Assembly (NCBI GenBank): GCA_963281255.1
Contig: OY725488.1
Span: forward strand, 8,901,524 to 8,965,523
Source: Aphrocallistes beatrix
Lineage: Eukaryota; Porifera; Hexactinellida; Sceptrulophora; Aphrocallistidae
Length of the DNA stretch: 64,000 bases
Direction of reading: 5' to 3'
Shown here in pieces: positions 49,465 through 59,721 of this stretch; position 1 is the first letter of the stretch, and every line of letters begins with the position of its first letter. Under the pieces are notes generated by a model. It was not told the origin of the DNA, ran no database searches, and was given only the letters and a program-made list of their open reading frames with translations. Made by a program: the position numbers and the translations under genes.

Positions 49465-52395
49465 TCAAGTGTTTGACTTGGAAAGCTTTTTCATCGCCTT
49501 GACGAAGTCCTCTCTCGTCGTGACGATACTCTCATCGGCGTCTGACCTACCCTGCGCCTCCAACTCGGCGATCTTCCTCCTGAGTCCGTTCATCATCGCC
49601 TCGTAGCAGATGCTGTAGATCTGACTCCCGCTGAAGGTCCCAGTCAGCGCCTGACTGAACTCTCTCAGGTCCACGTCCTCGCTCAGGTTGAACTTCTTCG
49701 TGATGGCGCGGAATACCTTCTCAATGTCCTCGGCCGTCTCGCTGAACCCCACGTGTAGGGACCGGTCGAATCTTCCTGGGCGGAGCAGGGCTGGGTCAAG
49801 GAGGTCCGGCCGGTTCGTAGCAGCCACGACGTACACGTCTGGCGTCCCCGACACTCGGTCGAGTTCGGTTAGCAGCTGAGCGGAGACCCGGTCCATCACC
49901 CCGCCCGAATCCCCCTGCCCCCCGCGTCGAGGCGCGATCGAGTCCACTTCGTCGAAGAAAATGATGCAAGGCGCAGACTCGATTGCGTCATCGAAAATGT
50001 TCCTAATGTTCTGCTCGCTCTGCCCCACGTACTTGTCCAGGATCTCGGGCCCCTTCACGTTGATGAACTTGCTCTTGCACTCAGTGGCGATGGCCTTCGC
50101 GAGCAGCGTCTTTCCACAGCCGGGCGGTCCGTACAGAAGCAGTCCGCACCTCTTGAACATCTGGAGAGCCGGACTCATGTTTCCAGCTCGCGAGAAGGAC
50201 AGAGATCGGAGAACTTCCTCTTTTACTTTTTCCAGCCCCCCGATATCCTCCCACAGCACATTCGGCACCTTGCTCACCCCCACCAGTTTGCCCCGTAGCT
50301 CACTCAGGTGGTCTAGAGCGGACGTGAGGTCCTCAGTCGTGATCACCGTCGTCAGGTTGTGGTAGGGCAGGAACTCCATGTCTAGCTCGGATAGGATGTC
50401 CATGGTCCTGGAGATAGAAGTCAAGTTCACCTCATCTACGAGGAACTTCACATCTCCCAGCCCAAACCTGTGACAATCCATCACTATATTCTTGAGGTCA
50501 ACACTCGGTGCAATTAGCATTCTCGCCGTCATGAGCTGAAGAGCACGTAGCACTTCTCTTTCCCTTAGAGGCGTCACGCTGACTTTGTTGAGAAAGACGC
50601 TTTGTATGTCGTCGATGAGATCTTCCGTTGAAGTGGCAGAGCCGATGATAGCTAAAGGCGGTCCCTCTACCTTACTGTATTCCTTCACCAACTCGCTGAG
50701 GTACCGAGCTAGCCGCAGGGTGTTACCGTCCTCTCCGCCGTGCTTAGACTTGGAGAGCAGCTGCAGGTCTGAGATGAAGAGGACGCAAGGCCTACATCTG
50801 CGAGCCGAACTGAAAGCTGTGACCAGCTGCGCTTCGGCATCAGACGGAGACACCTGTACTAACTCGTGACAGTCTATCGTAGTGAAGTTCATTGAGAAGA
50901 GGCGAGCTCCGCATCTCGCCACAGTCTGCTTCCCGCTGCCCGGCTTTCCTTCCAGGATGACTCCGTTGTTGAGGTATGCGTGAGGATTGTCGCTGAGGCA
51001 AGCGAGAGGATAGAGGTACCTTAGCAGCTGGGCGAAGCACCTCTCGAACCCGTAGAGGAACGGGACGTCATAGAAGGATTTGAAGGAGAAGCAGTGTGGA
51101 ATAAATGCGTTCGTGTATCCTGACTGAGTTAGCGTACTGTGCACCGCATTGGTCCATATCAACTCCCCCGCCTCTTTCTCCATCTCAGGCGCCACTTCCA
51201 CGCTCTCCACCGTATAGAATATGTCTTCACGCCCGGTGGCCTCGAGAGGGACACATAGCAGGTCGCCCTTCCGCAGCAACCTCGGAGTAGCGAAGTACTG
51301 CTCGAGGTCATCATTGAACGCCTCCTCTGTCTCTATGTGCGGCATCGTCACCTGTCTGATCGAGACCTTGTCCCCCATGACGAGAGGCATTTGGGAGACC
51401 GTGATGTCCCCGTAGAAGGCGTACCAGTGCGGGTGGAACGGCGAGTTTGTAATGAGGCAGAGAGAAGAAACGTAGCAGATAATGGCTTCTTTGAATAGAT
51501 CTTCTTGGATGTGGTCTGAGAGGGAGTTCTGCAGACACTTCACTTCTCTCTCATGAACTATCACCACGTGACTAATCCGCTTAATCGGACTCGACACGAG
51601 GTCAATCTGAGGGATCTTCAACCACTCTGTCCCCTCGAATAGGTTCAGTGGCAGGCATTGCTTAACTTCGAACTCGACCCAATCCCCCTCACCCACTCCG
51701 AAACAGGCAGCGTCGCGTTGACTGAGCATGATGGCACTTGTGTCCACTCCCCCGTGCGGGATGAATCGGACTATTTGGTGTTCTTTTGGCAACTTGATCT
51801 CCACCTTCAACTCGATCACCGTGTGCGGGAGAATGTACCCGTAAGGGAACGGCTCCGCACTCAACACGCGTAGGCCTATCATGTGCGGGCGTTCAGGCTC
51901 ACAGACCTGGATCTCTCTGGTGTCGGGAGCAGGAAGCACCAGTGTGCTCTGCAGCTGGCACGGGATGGGATGTTGGTCGCTTTGTGACACGATCAGCTGT
52001 AGAATCCCCTTCCTGTCCATCCCTCCACAATCTTCTGCCACTAGCACTACGTTGGACAGGGGCGGGGGCTTGCACTTGAAGATGACCACTTCATCTTTAT
52101 CCTTAATGTTGTAGAAAGAGGAGAGGTAGGCAGGGAATATAAGGACCGGATTCTCCTTCAAGACAAGGTTATCACATGGTGTTGTGTCCTCCAGGATCTC
52201 TATTGGCAGTAACTGTATGTAGCCTTGATTGAAGTGAGTGGATTCCAACTCTGGAGTTATCCTGGACAAAACCACGGCACATCTCTCATTAGGCTCAGAT
52301 ATGAGACGCGGTAGGTGGTCTCTGTTGTGCTCTAGGTTGGGGATGTAGAGTCCTGGAGGGAGAGGGAGCTGGGTTGGATGTAGTGTGCAGAGCAT
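49465..52395 (-). CDS. PEX6: peroxin-6, AAA+ ATPase of peroxisomal receptor recycling
   Basis: A single exon of 976 residues on the reverse strand (human about 980). The first ~450 residues form the two N-domains, followed by two AAA+ rings. D1 has a Walker A (GKPGSGK, about residue 483) but its Walker B reads LFISDLQ, with the catalytic Glu missing, as is normal for the degenerate D1 of PEX6. D2 is complete: WEDIGGLEKVKEEV, GPPGCGKT at 756-763, IIFFDEVDS with Glu816, GDSGGVMDR and ATNRPDLLDPALLRPGRFD. PEX6 pairs with PEX1 to pull ubiquitinated PEX5 out of the peroxisomal membrane. GDSGGVMDR and the degenerate D1 separate it from VCP and PEX1. It is convergent with VPS15. The absence of introns in such a long gene is notable and is shared by XPC and PTCD3 here. 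Confidence 0.93.
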   Translation of the reverse strand: MLCTLHPTQLPLPPGLYIPNLEHNRDHLPRLISEPNERCAVVLSRITPELESTHFNQGYIQLLPIEILEDTTPCDNLVLKENPVLIFPAYLSSFYNIKDKDEVVIFKCKPPPLSNVVLVAEDCGGMDRKGILQLIVSQSDQHPIPCQLQSTLVLPAPDTREIQVCEPERPHMIGLRVLSAEPFPYGYILPHTVIELKVEIKLPKEHQIVRFIPHGGVDTSAIMLSQRDAACFGVGEGDWVEFEVKQCLPLNLFEGTEWLKIPQIDLVSSPIKRISHVVIVHEREVKCLQNSLSDHIQEDLFKEAIICYVSSLCLITNSPFHPHWYAFYGDITVSQMPLVMGDKVSIRQVTMPHIETEEAFNDDLEQYFATPRLLRKGDLLCVPLEATGREDIFYTVESVEVAPEMEKEAGELIWTNAVHSTLTQSGYTNAFIPHCFSFKSFYDVPFLYGFERCFAQLLRYLYPLACLSDNPHAYLNNGVILEGKPGSGKQTVARCGARLFSMNFTTIDCHELVQVSPSDAEAQLVTAFSSARRCRPCVLFISDLQLLSKSKHGGEDGNTLRLARYLSELVKEYSKVEGPPLAIIGSATSTEDLIDDIQSVFLNKVSVTPLREREVLRALQLMTARMLIAPSVDLKNIVMDCHRFGLGDVKFLVDEVNLTSISRTMDILSELDMEFLPYHNLTTVITTEDLTSALDHLSELRGKLVGVSKVPNVLWEDIGGLEKVKEEVLRSLSFSRAGNMSPALQMFKRCGLLLYGPPGCGKTLLAKAIATECKSKFINVKGPEILDKYVGQSEQNIRNIFDDAIESAPCIIFFDEVDSIAPRRGGQGDSGGVMDRVSAQLLTELDRVSGTPDVYVVAATNRPDLLDPALLRPGRFDRSLHVGFSETAEDIEKVFRAITKKFNLSEDVDLREFSQALTGTFSGSQIYSICYEAMMNGLRRKIAELEAQGRSDADESIVTTREDFVKAMKKLSKSNT

Positions 52396-52516
52396 GAGTT
52401 ATCCGAAGTAGCAATCTATTATACGTATTTTAGTTGTTAGTAGGATAACCTCTGTAATTACGTTAGTTTATGGCCAAGTTTGTAAATGCAAAGCGACTAG
52501 TGTAAGATGTGCGAAT

Positions 52517-52669
52517 CAAAGGCGTAGCCAGCACAATTTTAGGTGCGGCAATTCCAGTCTATTCCGTGAGAGGATTGCGGCACCCAATTCTAATTTGTGA
52601 AATTTTAGTGGGCACAGCCTTTGAGGTTGCGGCCTAGGCCCCATGTGCCGCACCCTGGCTACGCCTCTA
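52517..52669. mobile_element. hAT-type MITE upstream of PEX6
   Basis: CAAAGGCGTAGCCAGC and GGCTACGCCTCTA ends are flanked by an exact 8-bp duplication, GTGCGAAT (52509-52516 and 52670-52677). It lies about 120 bp from the PEX6 start codon, in the region shared with the HECTD3 promoter. Confidence 0.8.
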
Positions 52670-52864
52670 GTGCGAATGCTTGTGATTTTTAAAAAATGTC
52701 CTCTACTTCTAGTATTGTATGAACTTAAACGGAAACTTTCCATAAAACAGATTATAATTCCCGGGATCTCATTTCTCCGGAGCTCGCGTACCACAGCTTG
52801 AGAAAAGCTGCTCTAATGAGACATAAATCGCCGTAGTTTGAAAATCAAAACTAAAAATCCCAAT

Positions 52865-52965
52865 GCAGTACTCCCTCGCTAATCCGAACAGCTCTCTAGC
52901 CAATGATCGAAAAAATCGATCGAATTAGTGACTATTTCACTAATTCAATGGAGAAATTAGCAAGT
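52865..52965. mobile_element. fragment of the PLRG1-intron pogo MITE family
   Basis: GCAGTACTCCCTCGCTAATCCG, followed by ATGATCGAAAAAATCG, matches the left half of 11547-11863. The right end is not found. Confidence 0.55.
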
Positions 52966-53272
52966 AATGCTCTAATAAACTCTGCAAACATTAAAAATAA
53001 ATTTCGATACTCTATACGCTCCCATTGCGACACATTTGGGCCATTTTAAGGATCTAATCTGAAGTCACATTCCAGAAGACTCTTGGGCGGTTCCCTCGTA
53101 AGCGTAGCTCCTCAGTTATAACATTATCTCAGTTCATCTCATTCCGTAGTATTATTAGCTGCTAGAAACTGCGAAGTTTGTAAATTTCTGAGTCCCCAAA
53201 GCATGCAAATAGAGCATTGATCTGATCCTACCAAAACCTGTCGATCTAGCACCAAAGCGTCCCTGGATTAGA

Positions 53273-56199
53273 ATGGAGATGAGCAAAGCCCACAAGCGCT
53301 TGGCCCAGATCCGCTGCCTGGTGGAAGCAGTGGAGTGCATGGAGCGAGGGGAGAGTCTCCCCACGTCCCTCTGCTACGTCCCATCCATGGTCCCCTACAA
53401 GCACTCCGGCAAAGGCTCTATAACCGTGCATGCCAGCCCCAGCATCTCGTCGCCCGCGGTGGGGAAGGTTTCAGAGAAAGTGAGCCGAGTGAGCGCTACG
53501 AGCCACGTTGAGACGAACACAGAGGGCTTCTGGCTGAAGCTGGCCGCGTGTGAGGAGAACAAGTTCTTTCCTGGCAAAGAGAGCGGCTGGGTGCTGCTGG
53601 ACACCATCTCCGGACACTCCCCCAAGGCCACGCTAGTGGGGGTGAAGACGCAAGCGAACAGCGAGGAGTCCGCCGTCTCCAAGGACTGGATGGAGTGCGT
53701 CGTGAGGGCGTACTCTCTAGGCGCCAAAGAGAAGGACACCCTGTCCCCCCCCGACCCCGAGATGACCAGCCAGCTGAGAGAGCCGCACCCCAACTGGAAC
53801 ATCGAGTTAGACTCTGACCTCGCGGAGTTCCTGTTCAAGAACGACACTCCGTTCATCGCCAAGTCCCTCTCCGAGCCGGTGGGCTCGGACTACAGCAACC
53901 AGTGGTTCTCCTACATCCGCGCCAGCCACAACGACGACCTGCTGCCCGAGATCGCCGGCGTCAGCGACTGGGAGGACTGCGCCGGGAGCTGGGACTACTC
54001 GGGGCACTCGGGGGACACGGAGGAGGTGTACATCCGCGTGCAGATGCTGCAGGGGGTGGTCCTCAGACAGCTGCACCTGCTGGTGGATCCGGACGAGGAC
54101 TGTCCCAAGCACATGCAGGTACCACCCCGCCGATCCTCTTTCAGGCCTCTCAACCGTAGTCGAGATAAACCGTGCTTTCTTAATCTTGACATATGGTAAA
54201 ATCGTAGTACGAAGTGGTTGAGTAATAGCATACTAACGGTCCCGCTTTTTCGGACATATGTTGAAACTTGAAAGTAATGTCCCGCGAAAACGTTCCAAAA
54301 AGTAGATTCGTCCCACTTTTCAGTGTATAGGACTAATACAAATTACAATGTCCCGCTAAAATACTACATACTTATGTCCCACTCTTTTCCTTGCAAGTTG
54401 CCGTGTATGTGATAGTCTCATATAACACAAAATTGGTGAGGCACAGGGCGAGGTCGTTAGAGTTGAGAGGCCTTCTTCTGGTAATCGGACCATTAACGGT
54501 TTTCTAGATTCGCGCTACCCTTGCGGGATCGGAGATGCAGCTGGTGGCGGACCGCACGTTCGACAAGACAGTGATCGACCCGGACTCGCACCGACTGCCT
54601 CTGCTGGAGACTCCGTTCCGCAGCTACGTGAGCGAGCTGGAGATGCGCTTCCTCTGCAACATGGAGGGCAAGCGCCGCTTCTCCGTGTACGGCTTCTTCG
54701 TGGAGAAGGGGGTGCCGCTCAGCGACATCGACTCGGGCTCTCTGGACTCGAACGCTTTCAACCAGAAGACACTGACCGACTTTCCGCGCCTGCAGCCGTT
54801 CGACCGGCCCTGTCTCTTCTACCGGTCCCTCCTCCTGAAGCGGGTTGTGAACCTCCTGGACTCCGTGCTCTACCTCATCATCCCCAAGTGCGGCAACGAC
54901 TCCTTCATCCTGAACAAGACCCAGACCATCCGCTTCCTCTTCCCGCTGCTCACGGACCGCAAGGAGCTGATAGAGAAGTACATCGACCTCACCAAGAGCA
55001 AGCGCCCGTCCCGCCCCAACATCTCAGTCAACCGGCACCTGGCCGTGGAGCACCGGAGCAACCCGTCCAAGGACCGCAGCAACAAGAACACCGTGTTCTG
55101 CCAGCTGTACGAGAAACTGGTGCTCAAAACGAGCGCGGCATTCGACTACTGCTGGCCGCTGTCATTCGACCAGTGGTGGGAGTGCAACTTCGTGGGGGAG
55201 GGGGTCATCGACCAGGGGGGCGGGTTCAGAGACACCATCGCCGAGATGGCGGAGGAGCTCACCCCGTCCAGCTCCAACTCCCCCATGCCCCTGCCCCACT
55301 TCATCCGCTCGCCCAACCAGACCCAGGACACGGAGAGTCTGCACCGGGACGCCTACACACTCAACCCCAGCTGCCAGGCCTGGAGCCAGTACGTGTGGCT
55401 GGGCAGACTCATGGGCGCCATGTTCCGCGGCAAAGAGAAGCTGCCACTGGCTGTGTCCCCCTTCATCTGGAAGCGACTGGTGGACCAGCCGGTCTCCTGG
55501 AGCGACTTCTCCTCCGTTCACACCTCGGAGGTGAACTTCGTCAACACGCTGCTGGGCCAGGCGCGGGACGAGTTCCAGTCCGTGTACGCGGACTCCCTAA
55601 CCTTCGACACCTCGCTCAGCGACGGAACCACGGTCTGCTTCCACAGCGGGGACGCCCCCGGGTCCTCCCCCGTGGACTTCCAGACGGTGCCGGCCTTCTG
55701 CCGGTGGGTGAAGGACGCGCGGCTGAAGGAGTGCGACCGGCAGATCCGCGAAATCCGGCGCGGGCTGTGCCAGGTGATCACGGAGGTGGTGCTGTCGCTG
55801 CTGACGTGGCAGGAGCTGGAGGTGAAGGTGTGCGGGAACCCAGTCATCACCATGGATGACCTGAGGAAGAACCTGCACTTCTGCGACATGAAGTCGGACG
55901 ACGCCACCTGTCTGTGGTCAGCGCTGGAGTCCTTCTCGAGCGAGGAGCGCTCCAAGTTCCTCCGGTTCGTGACCGGGAGACGCAGACTGCCCGCCTCCGT
56001 CACGGTGTACCCGGCCTCGGAGCCGATGGACTCCCTCCCCACCTCGGCCACCTGCGGGTCCGCCATCTACCTGCCGGAGTACAGCTCCGCCGAGAAGTGC
56101 CGGGAGCGGATCCTGTACGCCATCACGACCTGCATCTCCATAGACGCGGACCGGTCTCCCTACGACTCGGACAGTTACAACGACAATGACTCCTGGTGA
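53273..56199 (+). CDS. HECTD3: HECT-domain E3 ubiquitin ligase HECTD3
   Basis: Two exons, 53273-54118 and 54508-56199, join in phase (HMQ|IRATL) into 845 residues (human 861). The N-terminus (RCLVEAVECMERGESLPTSL, CYVPSMVPYK) matches HECTD3. A DOC/APC10-like domain spans the splice junction (about residues 200-380; SDWEDCAGSWDYSG). The HECT domain covers the C-terminal half: DQWWECNFVGEGVIDQGGGF, QYVWLGRLMGAMFRGKE, LLTWQELEVKVCGNP and FLRFVTGRRRLP. The active-site Cys is residue 798 in TSATCGSAIYLP. HECTD3 attaches ubiquitin chains to signalling proteins in the cytoplasm. The single 389-nt intron contains a CGGGAC dispersed repeat. A likely polyadenylation signal, ATTAAA, lies at 56255-56260. 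The next gene begins 116 bp after the stop. Confidence 0.95.
54236..54410. repeat. CGGGAC dispersed repeat in the HECTD3 intron
   Basis: GGTCCCGCTTTTTCGGACATATGTTG ... ATGTCCCACTCTTTTCCTTGCAAG is the inverted relative of 31926-32100. It accounts for about half of the intron. Confidence 0.55.
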
Positions 56200-56315
56200 C
56201 AGTCAGTGTTGAGATTGGATGGATTCATTGTATCGCATGCGTGCTTATTTTACTATTAAAGTCTCCGTCTTAATGCCTGTGTGGTTATACGATTATGTGG
56301 TTGACTGTTCTACAG

Positions 56316-57619
56316 ATGGCATCAGGTTCTAGCCCATTCCCTAAACCGGATGTGAAGAAGCACCCGAAGGACGACAGAGCATACCTGAACCCGTTCCCCG
56401 CCTACGCCCCTCTCTCCCCCCGACAATCTCCCACATCGCTTCCGATGGAGTCCGCGTGGAGGAGGGTTTCCTGGAGCGCATCCGGACCGCCGTGAAGGAG
56501 AGACTGGCCGCGGTGGAGTCCAGCTACGATCCGTGCGGGGACGCAGACACGACGGTGTACCTGGGCGGGTGCGGGCTGGCCTACCTCTACCTCCACCTCT
56601 CCTCCTCCCTGTACCGGGCGGAGCCGCTCCAGCAGAAAGAGGCGCTCGCCAAGGCAGAGGAGGTGCTGCTGTGGGCCTACCGGAAGTTGGAGAGGAGAGT
56701 CGCCACCTTCCTGCTCGGAGACGCCGGGCCCCTCACCCTGCTGGCGCTCCTGAGTCGGGCCAAGGGGGACTCCGCTGGTGTTCTCCGCTACTCGAAAGAG
56801 CTGTGTGACCTCAATCGCACCGTCGTAGCCCGCGACCCGGAGCCCGCGGACGAGGTCCTGTACGGCCACGCGGGATACCTCTACTCGCTGCTGTTGCTAA
56901 GGAAACTGGCGCCTGAATGCGAGATAAGCGACGGCATCCTGACTCAGATCGGCGAGCTGATTCAGAAGAGGGGACAGAGGTGCTCGGAGCGGGAGCGCTC
57001 CAAGTGTCCGCTGCTGTTCGAGTTCTACGACACCAAGTACCTCGGCGCGGCGCACGGCCTGGGCGGGATCTTCTACCTCCTGTTCTTCCTGCGGGACCGC
57101 GTCCCGGGCCTGCCCCCCCTCCTCGCCCAGAGCGCCGAGTTCATGCTGCAGCAGCTGAGCCCGGACGGAAACACGGCCCGCGCCCTGGGAGAGCAGAAGC
57201 AGCTGGTGCACTGGTGCCACGGGGCCCCGGGGCTGGTGTCGCTCTACTGCAAGGCCTACGAGGTGACCGGGGAGCGCCGCTTCCTGTCAGCGGCTGTGGA
57301 CAGCGCGGAGCTGGTCTGGAAGCGGGGACTGCTCAGGAAGGGGCACGGGCTGTGCCACGGCGTGGCTGGGAATGCATACGCGTTCTTGCAGCTCTACAAA
57401 ACCATCAAGAACGACCCCAAACCGACGAAGGACGATCCCGCCCCCGCCAGGTACCTCTACTACGCGCTCAAGTTCGCGGAGTGGTGCTTGGAGGCGGACG
57501 GCAGCAGAGGCAGTCCGGACACGCCCTACTCCATGTTCGAGGGAGCTGTGGGGACGCTGTACTTCCTCGCCGACCTACTCAACCTGGATGCAGCAGCTTT
57601 CCCCGGCTACGAGTTATGA
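56316..57619 (+). CDS. LanC-like protein (LANCL1/2 type) with one reading-frame break near its start
   Basis: The main frame, open from about 56402 to the stop at 57619, gives the LanC-like seven-helical toroid with the zinc-site motifs HWCHGAPG, GLCHGVAGNAYAF and GAAHGLGGI, plus FLLGDAGPL, KFAEWCL and the family-type C-terminus FPGYEL (FPAFEL in human LANCL1). The family N-terminal motif (RAYLNPFPAY; RAFVNPFPDY in LANCL2) is present at 56376-56405 but in another frame, starting from ATG 56316. The switch must fall near 56410-56440, where there is a run of six C and no room for an intron. LANCL proteins add glutathione to dehydroamino acids in damaged proteins. The break may be a base-calling error or real. 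A splice-acceptor-like TTCTACAG directly precedes ATG 56316. Polyadenylation signal AATAAA at 57638. Confidence 0.85.
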
Positions 57620-57637
57620 CGCTCTTTTATTATTTTG

Positions 57638-57643
57638 AATAAA
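57638..57643 (+). terminator. polyadenylation signal AATAAA of the LANCL gene
   Basis: AATAAA begins 19 bp after the stop codon, and the next gene starts about 120 bp further on. Confidence 0.6.
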
Positions 57644-57761
57644 CATTTTCAAGGTTCTTCTCGTAAGTCGTATTTTAACATAATTGTGGTCAGTTGTTAT
57701 AGACGCATCTTTAGCATTAGATATTATAATTAACAATGCTGCATAGTATCTAGCGAGGAGA

Positions 57762-59627
57762 ATGTTCCTCTCCCGGACTCTACTGTCCGGTCCTAACACC
57801 TCTTCAGCAAGAGTCCTCTCTTCTGCTCGGGAGTCGAAGCGAACAAAATCTGTCTGGCCTCGCTTCAAACCCAGAAAGGACAAACACGCGGTCCTCGACG
57901 CCCTGGCGAAGACTGTCAAGCCTATTTACCCCCAGATCGCCGGCCGGGGTCCCGGGGACCCGTTTCTCTACCGCTTCGACGCGAAGTCGCTGGTGCAGTA
58001 CGCCCAGCATTGGCTCACCGGGAGCCGAGCGGCGGACTACGTCATCGACCGCAACCCTGAGTTCTTCCCCGGATTCAGGTCTAACCCCAAGTTCGTCCCC
58101 GATCCGGCGCCGCTCCCGGGAAAGGAGCCGACAGTTGAGAACTTGAAAAGGCTCGTGGCTCTACGCCGCGGGGAGGAGTCCCACCAGATGTACTCTCTCC
58201 TCCGGAGCGACCACCCTGACGTGATCCTCCCGCTCAGCCTGAAGAACGACCTGCTGGAACTGATGCTGTTCTACGGGGTGGGGCAACCATGGATTCACTT
58301 CAACAAAGAAGTGGACAAGCACTACTCAGAATTGGAGAAATTCGATCCGGAAGAAACCCCGAGCAGGTTTGACTCCGCTTACTTCACTGGGGGCATCAAG
58401 AGGTGGAACGCGGACTCGCCCTCTCACATCCTCTTCCAGGAGATGAAGGCAGAGGGGATTGCGGATGCTGACACGTATATCGCTTACCTTCACGGACTCG
58501 CTCTCTACGATAAGTGGCCCGTGTTCTATGAGCTCTACCTGGAAATGTTGGAGCTCAACCTCCACCCATCACTCTCTATCCATAACATTTTACTCTACGC
58601 CGTTACGAATAGATTCAGGGTGAAGCTCCCGGAGGAAGAAGTCGGACAGTTGGTGATGCGGGTTATTGAGAAGATGAACACGCCGCCTATCGTTTCTCCC
58701 AACTACGTTACGTTCAATCACATCCTGAAAGCTGTCGGGAACAGAGGTAATCTCTGCAGGAACTTGCCCTCGTTTTATAATATTTACCATGAGATGCTCT
58801 CAAGGGGCATCTCTCCGAACTTGCAGCAGTTCACCTTTCTTTTACACGTTGACTACCTGAACCTGGACTACGTGACAAACTACATCAAAGCTCACCCAGA
58901 GATTGTAACATGGACTCACACCTATGAGACGATGTACTTCTTTTCTCACGCTGTAAGCCTTTGTCTAAAGAGACGCAAGATGGGATATGCAGAGTTCTAT
59001 ATGCAATTGAATAGAGAGACGTTAGGCATGTTCAATTCTGGAGAAAATACTTGCGACATGCTCTACCTGAAACACAAGATTGAGAAATGGCGAATAGAAA
59101 ACGCGGAAGAAGCCGACGAGCTGTACACGCTTCTACGGGAACATATCCATTTTGGCGGGAAAGTAGGGAGTCTGGTCGTGTCTTTGATTAAAAGGTTTGC
59201 CAGCATTGGGCGCTACGACCTGACCATGAAAGTTATGTGCGAGCTGTTCCTCCTCTCAGAGGGGTACTTTGCCGACGAAGTTGCTAGAGTGTTCGCACTT
59301 TTCAATTGGTTCGTTTCTGATATAGTGATGAAGAACGAACCGATCACTTCTGACATCGCGAGGGAGACTGCAGACTTAGTGTGGTTAGTGATTGGCAGAT
59401 TTGAACGACACGGAATATCCAATGAAGACTGTTTCTCTGAGCTCTGCGCTTTAGCTATGAAGCTGTACAAAGAACTGGATGAGAAGAAGAACCGGAAGAT
59501 TGCCAAGTGGCTGGAAGGCAAGAAGAAGATCAGAGAACGTTATTCCTCCGATAACAAGAAGATCCGAGAACGTTATACTTCCGATAACAAGAAAATAAGT
59601 CGACCACTAGACATGAAATATCTATGA
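57762..59627 (+). CDS. PTCD3: PTCD3 / mitochondrial ribosomal small-subunit protein mS39
   Basis: A single exon of 621 residues (human 689). The N-terminus is Arg/Ser-rich without acidic residues (MFLSRTLLSGPNTSSARVLSS), a mitochondrial presequence. It is followed by the PTCD3-typical block DKHAVLDALAKTV, DPFLYRF, and RAADYVIDRNPEFFPGF. Then come helical pairs of the pentatricopeptide type (LFQEMKAEGIADADTYIAYLHG, ELYLEMLELNLHPSLSIHN, NYVTFNHILKAVGN, YHEMLSRGISPNLQQF). The tail has a short duplicated IRERYSSDNKK / IRERYTSDNKK motif encoded by a 30-bp tandem repeat. PTCD3 binds the mitochondrial small ribosomal subunit and supports translation. It follows LANCL by 142 bp on the same strand and converges on XPC, whose stop lies 95 bp away. 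Assignment rests on motif order by eye. Confidence 0.8.
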   Translation: MFLSRTLLSGPNTSSARVLSSARESKRTKSVWPRFKPRKDKHAVLDALAKTVKPIYPQIAGRGPGDPFLYRFDAKSLVQYAQHWLTGSRAADYVIDRNPEFFPGFRSNPKFVPDPAPLPGKEPTVENLKRLVALRRGEESHQMYSLLRSDHPDVILPLSLKNDLLELMLFYGVGQPWIHFNKEVDKHYSELEKFDPEETPSRFDSAYFTGGIKRWNADSPSHILFQEMKAEGIADADTYIAYLHGLALYDKWPVFYELYLEMLELNLHPSLSIHNILLYAVTNRFRVKLPEEEVGQLVMRVIEKMNTPPIVSPNYVTFNHILKAVGNRGNLCRNLPSFYNIYHEMLSRGISPNLQQFTFLLHVDYLNLDYVTNYIKAHPEIVTWTHTYETMYFFSHAVSLCLKRRKMGYAEFYMQLNRETLGMFNSGENTCDMLYLKHKIEKWRIENAEEADELYTLLREHIHFGGKVGSLVVSLIKRFASIGRYDLTMKVMCELFLLSEGYFADEVARVFALFNWFVSDIVMKNEPITSDIARETADLVWLVIGRFERHGISNEDCFSELCALAMKLYKELDEKKNRKIAKWLEGKKKIRERYSSDNKKIRERYTSDNKKISRPLDMKYL

Positions 59628-59653
59628 TATTTAATGAGTGTATGAGACTAGTT

Positions 59654-59659
59654 AATAAA
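59654..59659 (+). terminator. polyadenylation signal AATAAA of PTCD3
   Basis: AATAAA lies 27 bp after the stop, in the 94-bp gap shared with the converging XPC gene. No reverse-strand AATAAA is visible in that gap for XPC. Confidence 0.55.
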
Positions 59660-59721
59660 TATAATAATTATAGTGAAAATAAGGAATCACAGTTATCTTG
59701 GTTAAATTGCCCTAACTCTAG

